DNA of 64,000 nt from Streptosporangium amethystogenes (GTDB lineage Bacteria; Actinomycetota; Actinomycetes; Streptosporangiales; Streptosporangiaceae): NCBI RefSeq assembly GCF_000721075.1, contig NZ_JOEQ01000035.1:1-64000 (forward strand). Direction: 5' to 3'. The translations under genes and the position numbers were made by a program. Below the pieces are notes generated by a model, which worked only from the letters and a program-made list of their open reading frames with translations, was not told the DNA's origin and ran no database searches. This document shows positions 52,832 to 61,272 of the stretch, in pieces (within the stretch, counting starts at the first letter, position 1; each line of letters opens with the position of its first letter).

Positions 52832-53590
52832 TTAAGGCCTCTGGTCCGCAGGGGGCGGGTTGAGAGAGTCGCTGTCCCAGCCGAGCCGGTGGTCGGCGCC
52901 GACCTTCATGACCTCCAGTTCGTCATCGGCGACCAGTGTCGCGATGCATTTGTGAGTGCCGCCGACATAGGTGGTCATCAGGTCCACATCGGTGGCGACA
53001 CACCACGCGCGGTCCCGCGGCCACCACAGGCTGGCACGCTGGTCGAACCACGACGGCTCGCCGAGTGAGGTGGTCGCGGCGGACAGCGGTCCCGACAGCA
53101 GCAACATCGGCCGGGCGGGCATCTCCATCCTCGGGATCTCCTCATCCTCCACGGGGAGAGCGAGCCCCCCGAAGCCCTCCCAGACGGCGAACCAGCACTG
53201 CTCAGGGATCACGGTGTACGCGGCGAGGATCCGGGCCAGTCGTGCCGCCTGCCGCACCGGGAGGGAGCCCTCCCTCGGAGGCGTATCCCACAGTCCTGGC
53301 TGATGATCGGAGAAGAGGAACCGCCAGGAACCGCTGATTGAAGGCCATTGCATCGCCGGATGCGTCAGGCGCCCGTTGGCGCTGGCCACCTCCGCCCACG
53401 ACACCTCCTCGGTCCGCTCACCGTCCTCCCGGAGGGCCGGATGGAAAACACGCGCATAGGCCGCGAAGATCGGCGGGACGAGGCATCCCACGACGTTGTC
53501 GTTGAAGTTCCGGGCTGTGGCCACCGCCCAGTCGCCGGCGCGCACATCGGTCCGCAGGCTCAGGCCGCCGATGGTGAAAGGTTGGTCCAT
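52832..53590 (-). CDS. Hypothetical actinobacterial protein, no known domain
   Basis: A 252-residue soluble protein beginning MDQPFTIGGLSLRTDVRAGDWAV. Trp-rich stretches (SISGSWRFLFSDHQPGLWDTPP; CWFAVWEGFGGL; SLWWPRDRAWCVATDVDLMTTYVGGT) suggest a compact beta-rich fold. Codon use is normal. The ATG at 53590 is chosen since the frame upstream (to 53704) is antisense to the neighbouring pseudogene's end. I do not recognise a function. It ends just inside the 3' side of the repeat-flanked segment. Confidence 0.72.
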   Translation of the reverse strand: MDQPFTIGGLSLRTDVRAGDWAVATARNFNDNVVGCLVPPIFAAYARVFHPALREDGERTEEVSWAEVASANGRLTHPAMQWPSISGSWRFLFSDHQPGLWDTPPREGSLPVRQAARLARILAAYTVIPEQCWFAVWEGFGGLALPVEDEEIPRMEMPARPMLLLSGPLSAATTSLGEPSWFDQRASLWWPRDRAWCVATDVDLMTTYVGGTHKCIATLVADDELEVMKVGADHRLGWDSDSLNPPPADQRP

Positions 53591-53607
53591 CCCGCGATTA
53601 TGAGGGC

Positions 53608-54545
53608 CTAGCTGACGCTTCCCGAAGGTTCGAGGTCCGGTTCCTCGATCTGGCCACGCATGAGTTCCACGGCGCGGGATGTGGTCATCCGGTTCTTCTT
53701 CCATGCCTGCAGCACGGCGTGAGCGTACCCCGGCGGCACGAGCACCGCTTGGAGATCAGGCTGTGGCGTCCAGCCCACGGCCTCCATGAGTTCGGCGCGC
53801 GTTGGATTCTTCCGTCGCAGATCCCTGGCGTCCCTGTCCAGGACTCCGGCTGCGACCGCTTGGCGGATGGCCAATGACCAGGATGTTCGGTATTTGGCGG
53901 CGAGGACTACGAGGGGTCTCGTAAGGAATCCTCGTTTCCCGAATAACCGTTCAGCACGGATTCGATGGGAAGAAGAAGTTCCGCGGCGAAAGCGTCGATC
54001 ACCAGTTCTCTTTCGGCGCGAGAGGTGTTGACGCCCAGATCCGCCGGGTACTCATCGCCGATGATCATGTGACCCAGTTCGTGAGCGGCGGTCGCTCGAC
54101 GTCTTCCGGGGTCCCCTGGCTGCTGACGACCGCCACCGCGATTCCGCCCTCGATCAGAGAGGCTCCGTCTCCCGGCGTGTCGACCACCGCCACCAGTTGG
54201 CCGAGCCCTTCGCAGACGCTCATCAGCGAACTGATCGGATCAATTCCAAGGCCGAGTTTCTGCCTGGCCCACCTGGCCGCCTGGCGAGCGGTCTCGACGT
54301 TCTCCACGGCACCGCGGAATCTCTCGGGCGCGGGAGGAAAGAACTCTTGTAGCTCGACGAGTTGCCGGACATCGTCCAGCCACATCGCCAGAGCTGCTTC
54401 AAGCCGATATGACCGGCAGGTGGCGTCCGTTGCCGGGTCGTCGATGAGCTCGGTACGACGTGATACGACCGCTGGAGGCCGGCGCAGGAAATGCGTCAGC
54501 GGAACGCCGAGGAACCCCGCCTCCGGGCGGACCGGGTATGCCTCC
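53608..54545 (-). pseudogene. ImmA/IrrE-type metallopeptidase gene, broken in three frames
   Basis: Three consecutive minus-strand frames make one protein. Frame 1 (about 54540-54065) reads RRTELIDDPATDATCRSYRLE and DPISSLMSVCEGLGQLVAVVDTPGDGAS. Frame 2 (about 54095-53907) has the zinc motif HELGH (54083-54069), then GDEYPADLGVNTSRAERELVIDAFAAELLLP. Frame 3 (about 53935-53608) has LAAKYRTSWSLAIRQAVAAGVLD. Where family members read ERRRFTAAHELGH, this copy jumps from VER to TAAH, consistent with a deletion of about 10 bases. The N-terminal helix-turn-helix is absent; the 5' end runs into a truncated ATPase gene on the other strand. Confidence 0.8.
54023..54105. repeat. 83-bp direct repeat, copy 2 (inside ImmA pseudogene)
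   Basis: It covers the HExxH region of the ImmA pseudogene and matches 50407-50489 in 80 of 83 bases, same orientation. Similarity stops abruptly on both sides. Confidence 0.9.
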
Positions 54546-54757
54546 TGATGGAGAACGGCCGAGGGCTGGCCATCGTCGGCATGCTCTCCGGCGGAAACTG
54601 GGGCTACCGCTCCCACGGCCGCGAACCCGGCCGGACCGTCTGGTGCGAGCTTCCCGCGAATCCGCCGCACGCTGACGAGGGTCCCGCCGGGAGATCAGCC
54701 CCGTCGTCTCCGGATGATCTCCTTCCCGGAGTGCAGAGCTCCGCTCAGCCGAGGTGA
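54491..54757 (+). pseudogene. Truncated anti-sigma-type (HATPase) ATP-binding protein, C-terminal part
   Basis: The plus-strand frame reads MENGRGLAIVGMLSGGNWGY and then GREPGRTVWCELPANP. This corresponds to the G2 box and last strand of RsbW-like HATPase proteins (GRGLAIV ... KTVWFEL). The N box and G1 box that should lie 60-90 residues earlier are missing: that space is taken by the ImmA remnant on the opposite strand. It is therefore a 3' fragment, perhaps joined by the same event that truncated the ImmA gene. The tail after TVWCELP is unstructured. Confidence 0.5.
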
Positions 54758-55004
54758 CACACCGCTCCCAGCACCCGTTGGGAGCCGGCGAACCACCCCC
54801 GGCGGGTGGCGGCACCCGGATTCGTCCCCCACGAAAGAACCTGCGTGCCGCTCCGGCTCCACCTCCCCCGTTGGAGCACCCCGCCGGGGGGCTCTCATCC
54901 CAATGCCGGAACCTGCTCACGAGCCTCGCCACATGGGAACGATGAGTGCATCACGACGGCCGCCGGCCTCGATCATCAGGCGCGACTCCGGACGGGCCCG
55001 GCTG
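54758..55004. other. Gap with short hairpins
   Basis: No gene was seen. GCTCCCA (54764-54770) and TGGGAGC (54779-54785) form a 7-base hairpin seven bases after the ATPase remnant, possibly its old terminator. CCCCGCCGGGGGG near 54885 is another short inverted repeat. Confidence 0.35.
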
Positions 55005-55313
55005 TCAACCCGTCTCAGGCCGGTTCTTCCTGCCGTCCAGCCACAGCGTGTCGGACTCGTCGCGATGGGAACCGGAGGTGCCGATATGCTTCGCGTCGAT
55101 CTTCGGGCCCTTCTTGATCACATGCACCAACGCCATCGCATGTCCGCGCCCAAGATCATAATCCTGCTTCAGCCACTCGATGATCGCCCCCGCCTTCGTG
55201 GACGGGTCATCGAAGCCGCGCTCGTTCGCCAACGCGATGAACTCTCGCGGCGTCAGTCCGGTCTTGTCCTCGATGTTGTCCAAGTACGCCTGGAACGACA
55301 CAGCTCTCTCCAC
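55005..55313 (-). CDS. DUF4287 domain protein
   Basis: A 102-residue protein with SFQAYLDNIEDKTGLTPREFIALANERGF, then KAGAIIEWLKQDYDLGRGHAMALVHVIKKG, the DUF4287 helical pattern. The tail (KIDAKHIGTSGSHRDESDTLWLDG) is short. No catalytic motif is known. It stands alone between decayed genes and the APH-type kinase. AGAGAG lies before the ATG at 55313. Confidence 0.88.
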   Translation of the reverse strand: MERAVSFQAYLDNIEDKTGLTPREFIALANERGFDDPSTKAGAIIEWLKQDYDLGRGHAMALVHVIKKGPKIDAKHIGTSGSHRDESDTLWLDGRKNRPETG

Positions 55314-55439
55314 TCGTCATGGGATATCGCAGCAGTAGTTTCTCATTGGCGCCAGATGTCAGCTGCGGCCAGCCTGTTCGCCTGACATGGCTTAACGACC
55401 TTTGACCGGCTGACCGGCTAAAACGCCTGACAACCCCAG

Positions 55440-55583
55440 ATGGCGATCGAGCTCCTGGAGCAGTACCGGCAAGCCCTCGCTGAGCTGATCAGCCAGTGCG
55501 CGCAGGAGGAAACCGACCCCGAGCGGCAGCCGATGGTCCGGGAAGCGCCGGTACCCCTGACTCTCCCGGTCGGAAAGCCCTGA
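55440..55583 (+). CDS. Possible 47-residue helical acidic protein
   Basis: ATG at 55440 opens a 47-codon frame: MAIELLEQYRQALAELISQC, then acidic QEETDPERQP and a Pro/Val end. An amphipathic helix of 20 residues and good codon bias suggest coding, but there is no ribosome binding site and an in-frame TGA lies three codons upstream. It could be a small leaderless gene or the end of an older one. Confidence 0.35.
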   Translation: MAIELLEQYRQALAELISQCAQEETDPERQPMVREAPVPLTLPVGKP

Positions 55584-55614
55584 ACCGGGAGAGAATTGGC
55601 TACCGTTGCTCCGC

Positions 55615-56535
55615 ATGACGCACGCCGAGATCGAGATCAGCGCGGAGTTGGTGCGGAATCTGCTGCGCGACCAGCACCCCGACCTGGCCGATCGCCCTGT
55701 GTGGCTCGGCGCGCGTGGCTGGGACAACCAGCTTTGGCGGCTCGGCGACGACCTCGCCGTCCGGTTGCCCTGGGCGACGCAGTCTGCGGACGCGCTGCTG
55801 CGCAAGGAGCACACCTGGCTGCCCGCCCTCGCCCCGAGCCTTCCGCTGCCGGTTCCTGTCCCGCAGCGCCTCGGTGAGCCCTCCGTGCGGTTTCCGCGCC
55901 CCTGGATCGTCACCACCTGGGTGCCGGGCGAGCCGGCCGACCGTGCTCCCGTCACGCGCGCCGCGGAGGCGGCCACCACCCTGGCCGCCTTCCTGACCGC
56001 TCTGCATCAACCTGCCCCCGAACAGGCGCCCGCCGGCCGCTTCGGCCGCGGAGGGTCGCTGGCCGACTGCTCTGAGGGGTTTGCCACGCAGCTCGCCTCG
56101 GCCACTGAGCTGGGGCTCATCCCCGACCCGGAGGCTGTTCGCGCTGTCTGGGACGACGCCGCCGCCGCGCCCGACTGGGCAGGCCCGGCGCTATGGCTCC
56201 ACAGCGACCTGCATCCGGCCAACATCCTCACCGCGGACGGCACCATCTGCGGCGTGATCGACTTCGGCGACCTCTGCGCCGGCGATCCGGCCTGCGACCT
56301 CGCCGCCGCGTGGGCTCTGCTGCCGGACGGCGCCGCCGACCTCTTCCATGCCGCCTACCAGCCGGCCCCGGACGCCGCGACCCTGCGCCGCGCCTGCGGA
56401 TGGGCGGCGGGGCAGGCCCTCAGCGGCATCCTCATCGGAGACGCCGGCGTCCACGGCCGCCCAGGCGGCAAGCCCACCTGGGGCCCACCCGCCCACGCCG
56501 CACTGCGACGCCTCACCGAAGCGGCCCATCGCTGA
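55615..56535 (+). CDS. Aminoglycoside phosphotransferase-family kinase
   Basis: A 306-residue APH-fold kinase. The N-lobe has GARGWDNQLWRLGDDLAVRLPW. The catalytic loop is HSDLHPANIL, and the metal-binding loop is VIDFGDLCAGDPACDLAAAW. The C-terminus ends in a helical cap. It phosphorylates a small hydroxyl-containing substrate: antibiotic, homoserine-like or sugar. The APH fold alone does not prove drug resistance. The ATG at 55615 lacks a ribosome binding site in the right place. It lies in the accessory region. Confidence 0.92.
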   Translation: MTHAEIEISAELVRNLLRDQHPDLADRPVWLGARGWDNQLWRLGDDLAVRLPWATQSADALLRKEHTWLPALAPSLPLPVPVPQRLGEPSVRFPRPWIVTTWVPGEPADRAPVTRAAEAATTLAAFLTALHQPAPEQAPAGRFGRGGSLADCSEGFATQLASATELGLIPDPEAVRAVWDDAAAAPDWAGPALWLHSDLHPANILTADGTICGVIDFGDLCAGDPACDLAAAWALLPDGAADLFHAAYQPAPDAATLRRACGWAAGQALSGILIGDAGVHGRPGGKPTWGPPAHAALRRLTEAAHR

Positions 56536-56588
56536 TCGGCGGACTCCGCCGCGATCGGCACACGTTGGGGTCTCTTCGCCCTTGGAAG

Positions 56589-56963
56589 TCATTCCAGGGA
56601 GTCGGCGAAGATCACTATTTCGTCGATGTCGCCCTCGACGGTGACGTGCACCACGTCCATCCCGGTCAGCAGGCTTCGGCCGGTGGCGTCCTCGTAGCGC
56701 CACCCGAAACGCGCCCACTCTCCCGGTGCGTCCACCCTGGTGGTGCGGACCATCCGGCAGGGGCCCGACGGGTGCCCCTGCACCACCTCGGTGATGAAGT
56801 CCTCGACCGCCTTGCGCCCGACACCTCGGCCCAGTGGACCCCAGAAGACGACGTCGCCGGTGAGGGCACGGCTCAGCAGCGTGGCCCGTCGCGCCGGGTC
56901 ATCGGCATTGGTCGCCGCGATGAACGCGTCAACGGCATGGTCATGGAGGGCGTCATCCGTCAC
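56589..56963 (-). CDS. SnoaL-like (NTF2-fold) protein
   Basis: A 124-residue protein with HDHAVDAFIAATNADDPARRATLLSRALTGDVVFWGPLGRGVGRKAVEDFITEV, then WRYEDATGRSLLTGMDVVHVTVEGDIDEIVIF. This is the cone-shaped NTF2/SnoaL fold used by polyketide cyclases, ketosteroid isomerases and binding proteins. No catalytic residue set is clear enough to name a reaction. Start GTG at 56963. Confidence 0.88.
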   Translation of the reverse strand: MTDDALHDHAVDAFIAATNADDPARRATLLSRALTGDVVFWGPLGRGVGRKAVEDFITEVVQGHPSGPCRMVRTTRVDAPGEWARFGWRYEDATGRSLLTGMDVVHVTVEGDIDEIVIFADSLE

Positions 56964-56972
56964 GTCGCGATA

Positions 56973-57250
56973 CTAACCAGCGGATCCGCGTCGCGAAGAT
57001 GGGAACGATGGGCGCTGCGACGCTTCGGGTGAACCGAACATCGATCGTCGCATCGCGATGACGGCCGATGGGTCTGCGTCGCCGAGCGCCTTGCCGAGGG
57101 CGTCGACGAGGAGGCCGATCCGCTCTCCTGTGCCGTGTGGTTCGGGAGTGCCCCGGCCATGTTCGCCGACGAAGATCTGTTGGAGACCACCGGGTGAGGC
57201 CGCCGTCAGGGGACTCGTGTCTTGAGTCGTCTGAGGAAAAGGGCAGGTCA
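56973..57250 (-). CDS. Doubtful 92-residue frame upstream of SnoaL-like gene
   Basis: ATG at 57250 opens a frame with GERIGLLVDALGKALGDADPSAVIAM, a plausible helix, but its first 45 and last 25 residues are low in structure. The ribosome binding site is weak (GGATG). It is on the same strand as the SnoaL-like gene, ten bases before it, which is its only support. Confidence 0.25.
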
Positions 57251-57598
57251 TGACGCATCCATGAGCCCGCCGGTCAACGAATAAGCTACCTAAAGGGACT
57301 TTTTGGACAGGCGGATGACATGTATCCGGTGATTCAGGCAGTGATCGTTGGAATGGGCTCGGCGGTCGCCCTGATGACGGCCGTCGTGGGTCGCCATCTT
57401 TACCGTCGTGGACACCTTCGCCTCCTCGGGCGCCTCCACCGCCTTCTGCGCGAGGGAAGACAAGGACGGCCCGGTCCTGCCCGGCATGTGGAGGGCGGAG
57501 GCCCGCGGCAGGGACGATCTCCAATCGGTATCTCGGCGCGGGATGTCACGGGATCCGGTGACGACGGGCCCTCCACCGGGGACTCAGCGGCGACCTCG
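57251..57598. other. Gap, no confident gene
   Basis: A plus-strand frame from ATG 57320 starts with a plausible membrane helix (MYPVIQAVIVGMGSAVALMTAVVG) and has AGGCGG upstream, but after residue 30 it becomes Arg/Gly-rich and codon bias moves to another frame, as in a frameshifted remnant. I do not call it a gene. Confidence 0.35.
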
Positions 57599-58513
57599 TC
57601 ACGGTGACGAGGTCCGGTCCAGGGTCGTCGCGGTGCGCCGGAGGGCGTCCAGCAGGGGGATGAGCAGGGGGTGCCGTTCCGCGCCCCGGCGTACGGCGGT
57701 GAAGACCCGGCGTTCCGGACCCGCGACCCGGCGGATCTCCACGCCGGACAGGTCGGTGCCGCGCAGGGCCAGGCGGGGCACCATCGCCACCCCGGCCCCG
57801 GCGGCGGCCAGCGCGACCACCGCCCTGAAGTCGTCGGAGGAGTGGGCGAACTCGGGGGTGAAGCCCGCGTGCTCGCAGGCCAGCGCGATCACGTCGTGGC
57901 AGGGATTGCCCGGATAGGGGCCGATCCAGGTCTCCCCGGCCAGGTCCGCGACCGTCACCTCGCGCTCCGAGAGAGCGTGGTCCCTGGGGAGCACCACGTC
58001 GAACGGCTCGGAGTAGAGCGGGATGCGCGACAGGCGCCGGTCGTCCTCGGCGGGGGCACCGCGATACTCCACGGCCACGGCCGCGTCCACCGCGCCGTCC
58101 AGGACCATGGTGAGGCTCTGGTCGCCCTCGGCGTCCAGGACCCGCACCCGGATGCCGGGTTCGGAGTCCCGCAGGACGCCGACGGCCGGGGCCACCAGGA
58201 GCCCGATCGCGGTGGCGAACGAGGCCACCTTCACCTCGCCCGCCGTACCGGCCGTGTAGGCGGCGATGTCGGCCTCGGCCCGCTCAAGCTGGGCGAGGAC
58301 CTCGTTGGTGTGGCCCAGCAGGATGCGGCCGACGGCGGTCAGCCGTACCCCCCGGCCGTCGCGGTCGAGCAGCCGGTGGCCCACCTCGTGTTCCAGGGCG
58401 GCGAGCTGCTGGGAGACCGCCGAGGGGGTCAGGTGCAGCGCGACGGCGGCCGCGGTGACCGTGCGGTGATCGGCCACCGCCCGCAGGGTCCTGAGCCGCC
58501 GTGTCTCTATCAC
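57599..58513 (-). CDS. LysR family transcriptional regulator
   Basis: A 304-residue LysR regulator. Winged helix at residues 3-62 (LRTLRAVADHRTVTAAAVALHLTPSAVSQQLAALEHEVG). The effector domain spans residues 88-295. Start GTG at 58513. It lies 31 bases after kbl on the same strand, so it may be the last gene of the tdh/kbl unit and may control threonine breakdown; this is inferred from position only. Confidence 0.93.
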   Translation of the reverse strand: MIETRRLRTLRAVADHRTVTAAAVALHLTPSAVSQQLAALEHEVGHRLLDRDGRGVRLTAVGRILLGHTNEVLAQLERAEADIAAYTAGTAGEVKVASFATAIGLLVAPAVGVLRDSEPGIRVRVLDAEGDQSLTMVLDGAVDAAVAVEYRGAPAEDDRRLSRIPLYSEPFDVVLPRDHALSEREVTVADLAGETWIGPYPGNPCHDVIALACEHAGFTPEFAHSSDDFRAVVALAAAGAGVAMVPRLALRGTDLSGVEIRRVAGPERRVFTAVRRGAERHPLLIPLLDALRRTATTLDRTSSP

Positions 58514-58544
58514 CTGCGTATTCTCGCCGAGGTCGTTCGGACGG

Positions 58545-59717
58545 TCAGCCGCGGGCCGTGGCGAACGCCTTCAGGGCCCGGTCGACGTCCTCGGTGGAGT
58601 GGGCCGCCGAGAGCTGGACCCGGATGCGGGCCTGGCCGTGCGGGACGACGGGGTAGGAGAAGCCGATCACGTAGACGCCCAGCTCCAGCAGGCGTTCGGC
58701 CATCGCGGCGGCCTCGGCGGCGTCGCCGATCATCACCGGGACGATGGGGTGGTCGCCGGGCAGGATGTCGAACCCGGCCGCGATCATGCCGGAGCGGAAC
58801 CGCTCGGTGTTGGCGCGCAGCCGCAGGCGGGCCTCGTCCGAGCCGCTGATCAGATCGAGGACGCGCAGTGACGCGGCGGCGATCACCGGGGCCAGGGAGT
58901 TGGAGAACAGGTAGGGGCGCGAGCGCTGGCGGAGCAGCTCGCAGATCTCCTTGCGGGCCGCGACGTAGCCGCCGCTGGCCCCGCCGAGCGCCTTGCCGAG
59001 CGTGCCGGTGAGGATGTCGACCCGGTCCCGCACCCCGTGCAGCTCGGGGGTGCCGCCGCCTCCGCTGCCGACGAAGCCGACGGCGTGCGAGTCGTCGACC
59101 ATCACCATGGCCCCGTACCGCTCCGCCAGGTCGCAGATCTCCGCCAGCGGCGCGACGTAGCCGTCCATGGAGAAGACGCCGTCGGTGACGATCAGCCTGC
59201 GCCGGGCGTCGGCGGACTCCTTGAGCCGTGCTTCCAGCTCGGCCAGGTCGCGGTTGGCGTAGCGCAGCCGCCGGGCCTTGGACAGCCGGATGCCGTCGAT
59301 GACGCTCGCGTGGTTGAGCGCGTCGGAGATCACCGCGTCCCGGTCGTCGAGCAGGGTCTCGAAGACGCCGCCGTTGGCGTCGAAGCACGAGCTGTAGAGG
59401 ACGGTGTCCTCCTGGCCGAGGAAGGCCGACAGCCGCGCCTCCAGCTCCTTGTGCACCTCCTGGGTGCCGCAGATGAAGCGGACCGAGGCCATGCCGAAGC
59501 CCCAGCGGTCGAGGGCCTCCTTGGCGGCGGCGATCACCTCGGGGTGGTCGGCCAGGCCCAGGTAGTTGTTGGCGCAGAAGTTCAGCACCTCACCGCCGCC
59601 GGCCACGGCGATGTCGGCGCGCTGCGGGGTGGTGATGACCCGCTCCGGCTTGAGCAGCCCGGCGGATGCGATCTCGTTCAGGGTGGTACGGAAGTCGTCG
59701 CGGACGTTGTCGAACAT
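58545..59717 (-). CDS. kbl: 2-amino-3-ketobutyrate CoA ligase (glycine C-acetyltransferase)
   Basis: A 390-residue fold-type I PLP enzyme of the alpha-oxoamine synthase group. It has [44 protein letters not shown] and the PLP lysine in [14 protein letters not shown]. It splits 2-amino-3-oxobutyrate with CoA into glycine and acetyl-CoA, the second step of threonine breakdown. ATG at 59717 overlaps the stop of the small upstream frame (TGATG). Normally kbl and tdh are directly adjacent; here 170 bases of duplicated tdh tail lie between. Confidence 0.96.
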   Translation of the reverse strand: MFDNVRDDFRTTLNEIASAGLLKPERVITTPQRADIAVAGGGEVLNFCANNYLGLADHPEVIAAAKEALDRWGFGMASVRFICGTQEVHKELEARLSAFLGQEDTVLYSSCFDANGGVFETLLDDRDAVISDALNHASVIDGIRLSKARRLRYANRDLAELEARLKESADARRRLIVTDGVFSMDGYVAPLAEICDLAERYGAMVMVDDSHAVGFVGSGGGGTPELHGVRDRVDILTGTLGKALGGASGGYVAARKEICELLRQRSRPYLFSNSLAPVIAAASLRVLDLISGSDEARLRLRANTERFRSGMIAAGFDILPGDHPIVPVMIGDAAEAAAMAERLLELGVYVIGFSYPVVPHGQARIRVQLSAAHSTEDVDRALKAFATARG

Positions 59718-59887
59718 CAGGCGGTCCAATCTAGGGTGATCTTGCCGGTTCCGCCGCCGCGGGCGGCAGTGTCGAAGGCGGTGTCGAGGACGGTGCCGAA
59801 GCCGCGGTGGGAGCCGGACAGCAGGTGGTCCCGGTCCAGGATGATCCTGCCGGTGACGGCGTCGAGGTCGCGCCGGACGCCGGACAT
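59717..59887 (-). CDS. Small frame made of duplicated tdh 3' end
   Basis: 56 codons between tdh and kbl. Its last 25 residues ([25 protein letters not shown]) closely copy the tdh end ([22 protein letters not shown]). An earlier stretch ([11 protein letters not shown]) looks like a third, shorter copy. Start and stop both overlap neighbours as TGATG, so tdh, this frame and kbl are translationally linked. The frame is shifted by two bases against tdh. Whether the peptide does anything is unknown; it may only keep the ribosome on the way to kbl. Confidence 0.6.
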   Translation of the reverse strand: MSGVRRDLDAVTGRIILDRDHLLSGSHRGFGTVLDTAFDTAARGGGTGKITLDWTA

Positions 59888-60915
59888 CAGGCCGTCCAGT
59901 CCAGGATGACCTTGCCGGTCCTGCCGCCGGCGGCGGTGTCGAAGGCCGCGTCGAAGTCGCGGTAGGAGAAGCGGTCGGTGATCACCGGGGACAGGTCGAG
60001 GCCCTTCTCCAGGAGCACGGACATGGCGTACCACGTCTCGTACATCTCCCGGCCGTAGATGCCCTTGATGGTGATCATCGAGGTCACGATGGTCGCGAAG
60101 TCGACGGCGAACTCCTCGGCGGGCAGCCCGAGCATGGCGATCTTCCCGCCGTGCGACATGTTGGCGATCATGTCGCGGAGCGCCCGCGGGTTCCCGGACA
60201 TCTCAAGACCTACGTCGAAGCCCTCCCGCATGCCGAGTTCCCGCAGGCCGTCGGCGACGGACTTCTCGGCGACGTTCAGCGCCAGGGTGACGCCCAGCTT
60301 GTTCGCGATGGCCAGCCGTTCGTGGCTGACGTCGGTGATGACCACGTTGCGGGCGCCCACGTGGGTGGCCACCGCGGCGGCCATCAGCCCGATCGGGCCG
60401 GCCCCGGTGATCAGCACGTCCTCGCCGACCATCGGGAACGTCAGGGCGGTGTGCACCGCGTTGCCGAACGGGTCGAAGATCGCCGCCACGTCGAGGTCCA
60501 CCGGGGCCCGGTGCACCCAGACGTTGGAGGCCGGGAGCGTCACGTACTCGGCGAAGGCGCCGTCCCGGTTGACCCCCAGCCCGACCGTGCTGCGGCACAG
60601 GTGCCGCCGTCCGGCCATGCAGTTGCGGCACTTGCCGCAGACCAGGTGCCCCTCGCCGCTGACCAGATCACCGGGGGCGATGTCCTCCACGCCCGGCGCC
60701 ACCTCGACGACCTCGCCGCAGAACTCGTGTCCGACGACGAGCGGCGTCCGCAGGGTCTGCCGGGCCCAGGCGTCGAAACTCCGGATGTGCAGATCCGTCC
60801 CGCAGATCCCGGTCCGCAGAACCTTGATCAGCACCTCTCCGGCGCCGATCGACGGTTCCGGTACGTCGACCAGCCACAGGCCGGGTTCGGCCCTCTCCTT
60901 GACCAGCGCTTTCAT
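59887..60915 (-). CDS. tdh: L-threonine 3-dehydrogenase (zinc, MDR family)
   Basis: A 342-residue medium-chain dehydrogenase. The catalytic zinc lies around GICGTDLHI and [11 protein letters not shown], the structural zinc in [15 protein letters not shown] and the NAD-binding motif in [13 protein letters not shown]. The end is [16 protein letters not shown], typical of Tdh. It oxidises threonine to 2-amino-3-oxobutyrate, which kbl then cleaves. ATG at 60915 has GAGGGGGGA seven bases upstream; in-frame ATGs as far as 61002 lack one. The stop overlaps the start of the duplicated tail frame. Confidence 0.96.
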   Translation of the reverse strand: MKALVKERAEPGLWLVDVPEPSIGAGEVLIKVLRTGICGTDLHIRSFDAWARQTLRTPLVVGHEFCGEVVEVAPGVEDIAPGDLVSGEGHLVCGKCRNCMAGRRHLCRSTVGLGVNRDGAFAEYVTLPASNVWVHRAPVDLDVAAIFDPFGNAVHTALTFPMVGEDVLITGAGPIGLMAAAVATHVGARNVVITDVSHERLAIANKLGVTLALNVAEKSVADGLRELGMREGFDVGLEMSGNPRALRDMIANMSHGGKIAMLGLPAEEFAVDFATIVTSMITIKGIYGREMYETWYAMSVLLEKGLDLSPVITDRFSYRDFDAAFDTAAGGRTGKVILDWTA

Positions 60916-61272
60916 CACGGTTCCCCCCTCAACTCCGAACCCTACGCACTGTGCCCGGCCGCCTTCGGGGGTGTCCATCGCGGTTTTCTTAACCCCGCCC
61001 ACAGCATTGCTTCACACCCGGCCCCCGAGAACTAACGATGTACCCGGGCATTTGACCTTAAATCGGACAGGTGCCCGGCCTCTGTCGTCCGACGGACGCT
61101 CCCGCTCCGGCGGTCGGCGGGCTCGGCGACGGCCCCCCGGATCGAGGCCGGGAATTCGGCGCCTCTTTCTGGGTGATGCCTTTTCACTGGTTGCAGGCGG
61201 AATATATCGCTCGGTAATCGGTCGTACATCGCTCGCGCGGATGCTTGTGCGAACCACAGGGAAAGGCACGCC
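60916..61272. other. Divergent intergenic region, tdh / deaminase-fold gene
   Basis: No gene was seen in 357 bases. TTGCAG near 61190 and TAATCG near 61214, 18 bases apart in an AT-richer patch, are a possible promoter for the plus-strand gene. GGGAAAGG at about 61259-61266 is its ribosome binding site. The tdh promoter should lie near 60950-61020. Confidence 0.4.

Noticed and set aside
55615..56535. Antibiotic-resistance gene
   Set aside because: The APH fold is clear, but nothing in sequence or context shows an antibiotic substrate, so only the family is claimed.
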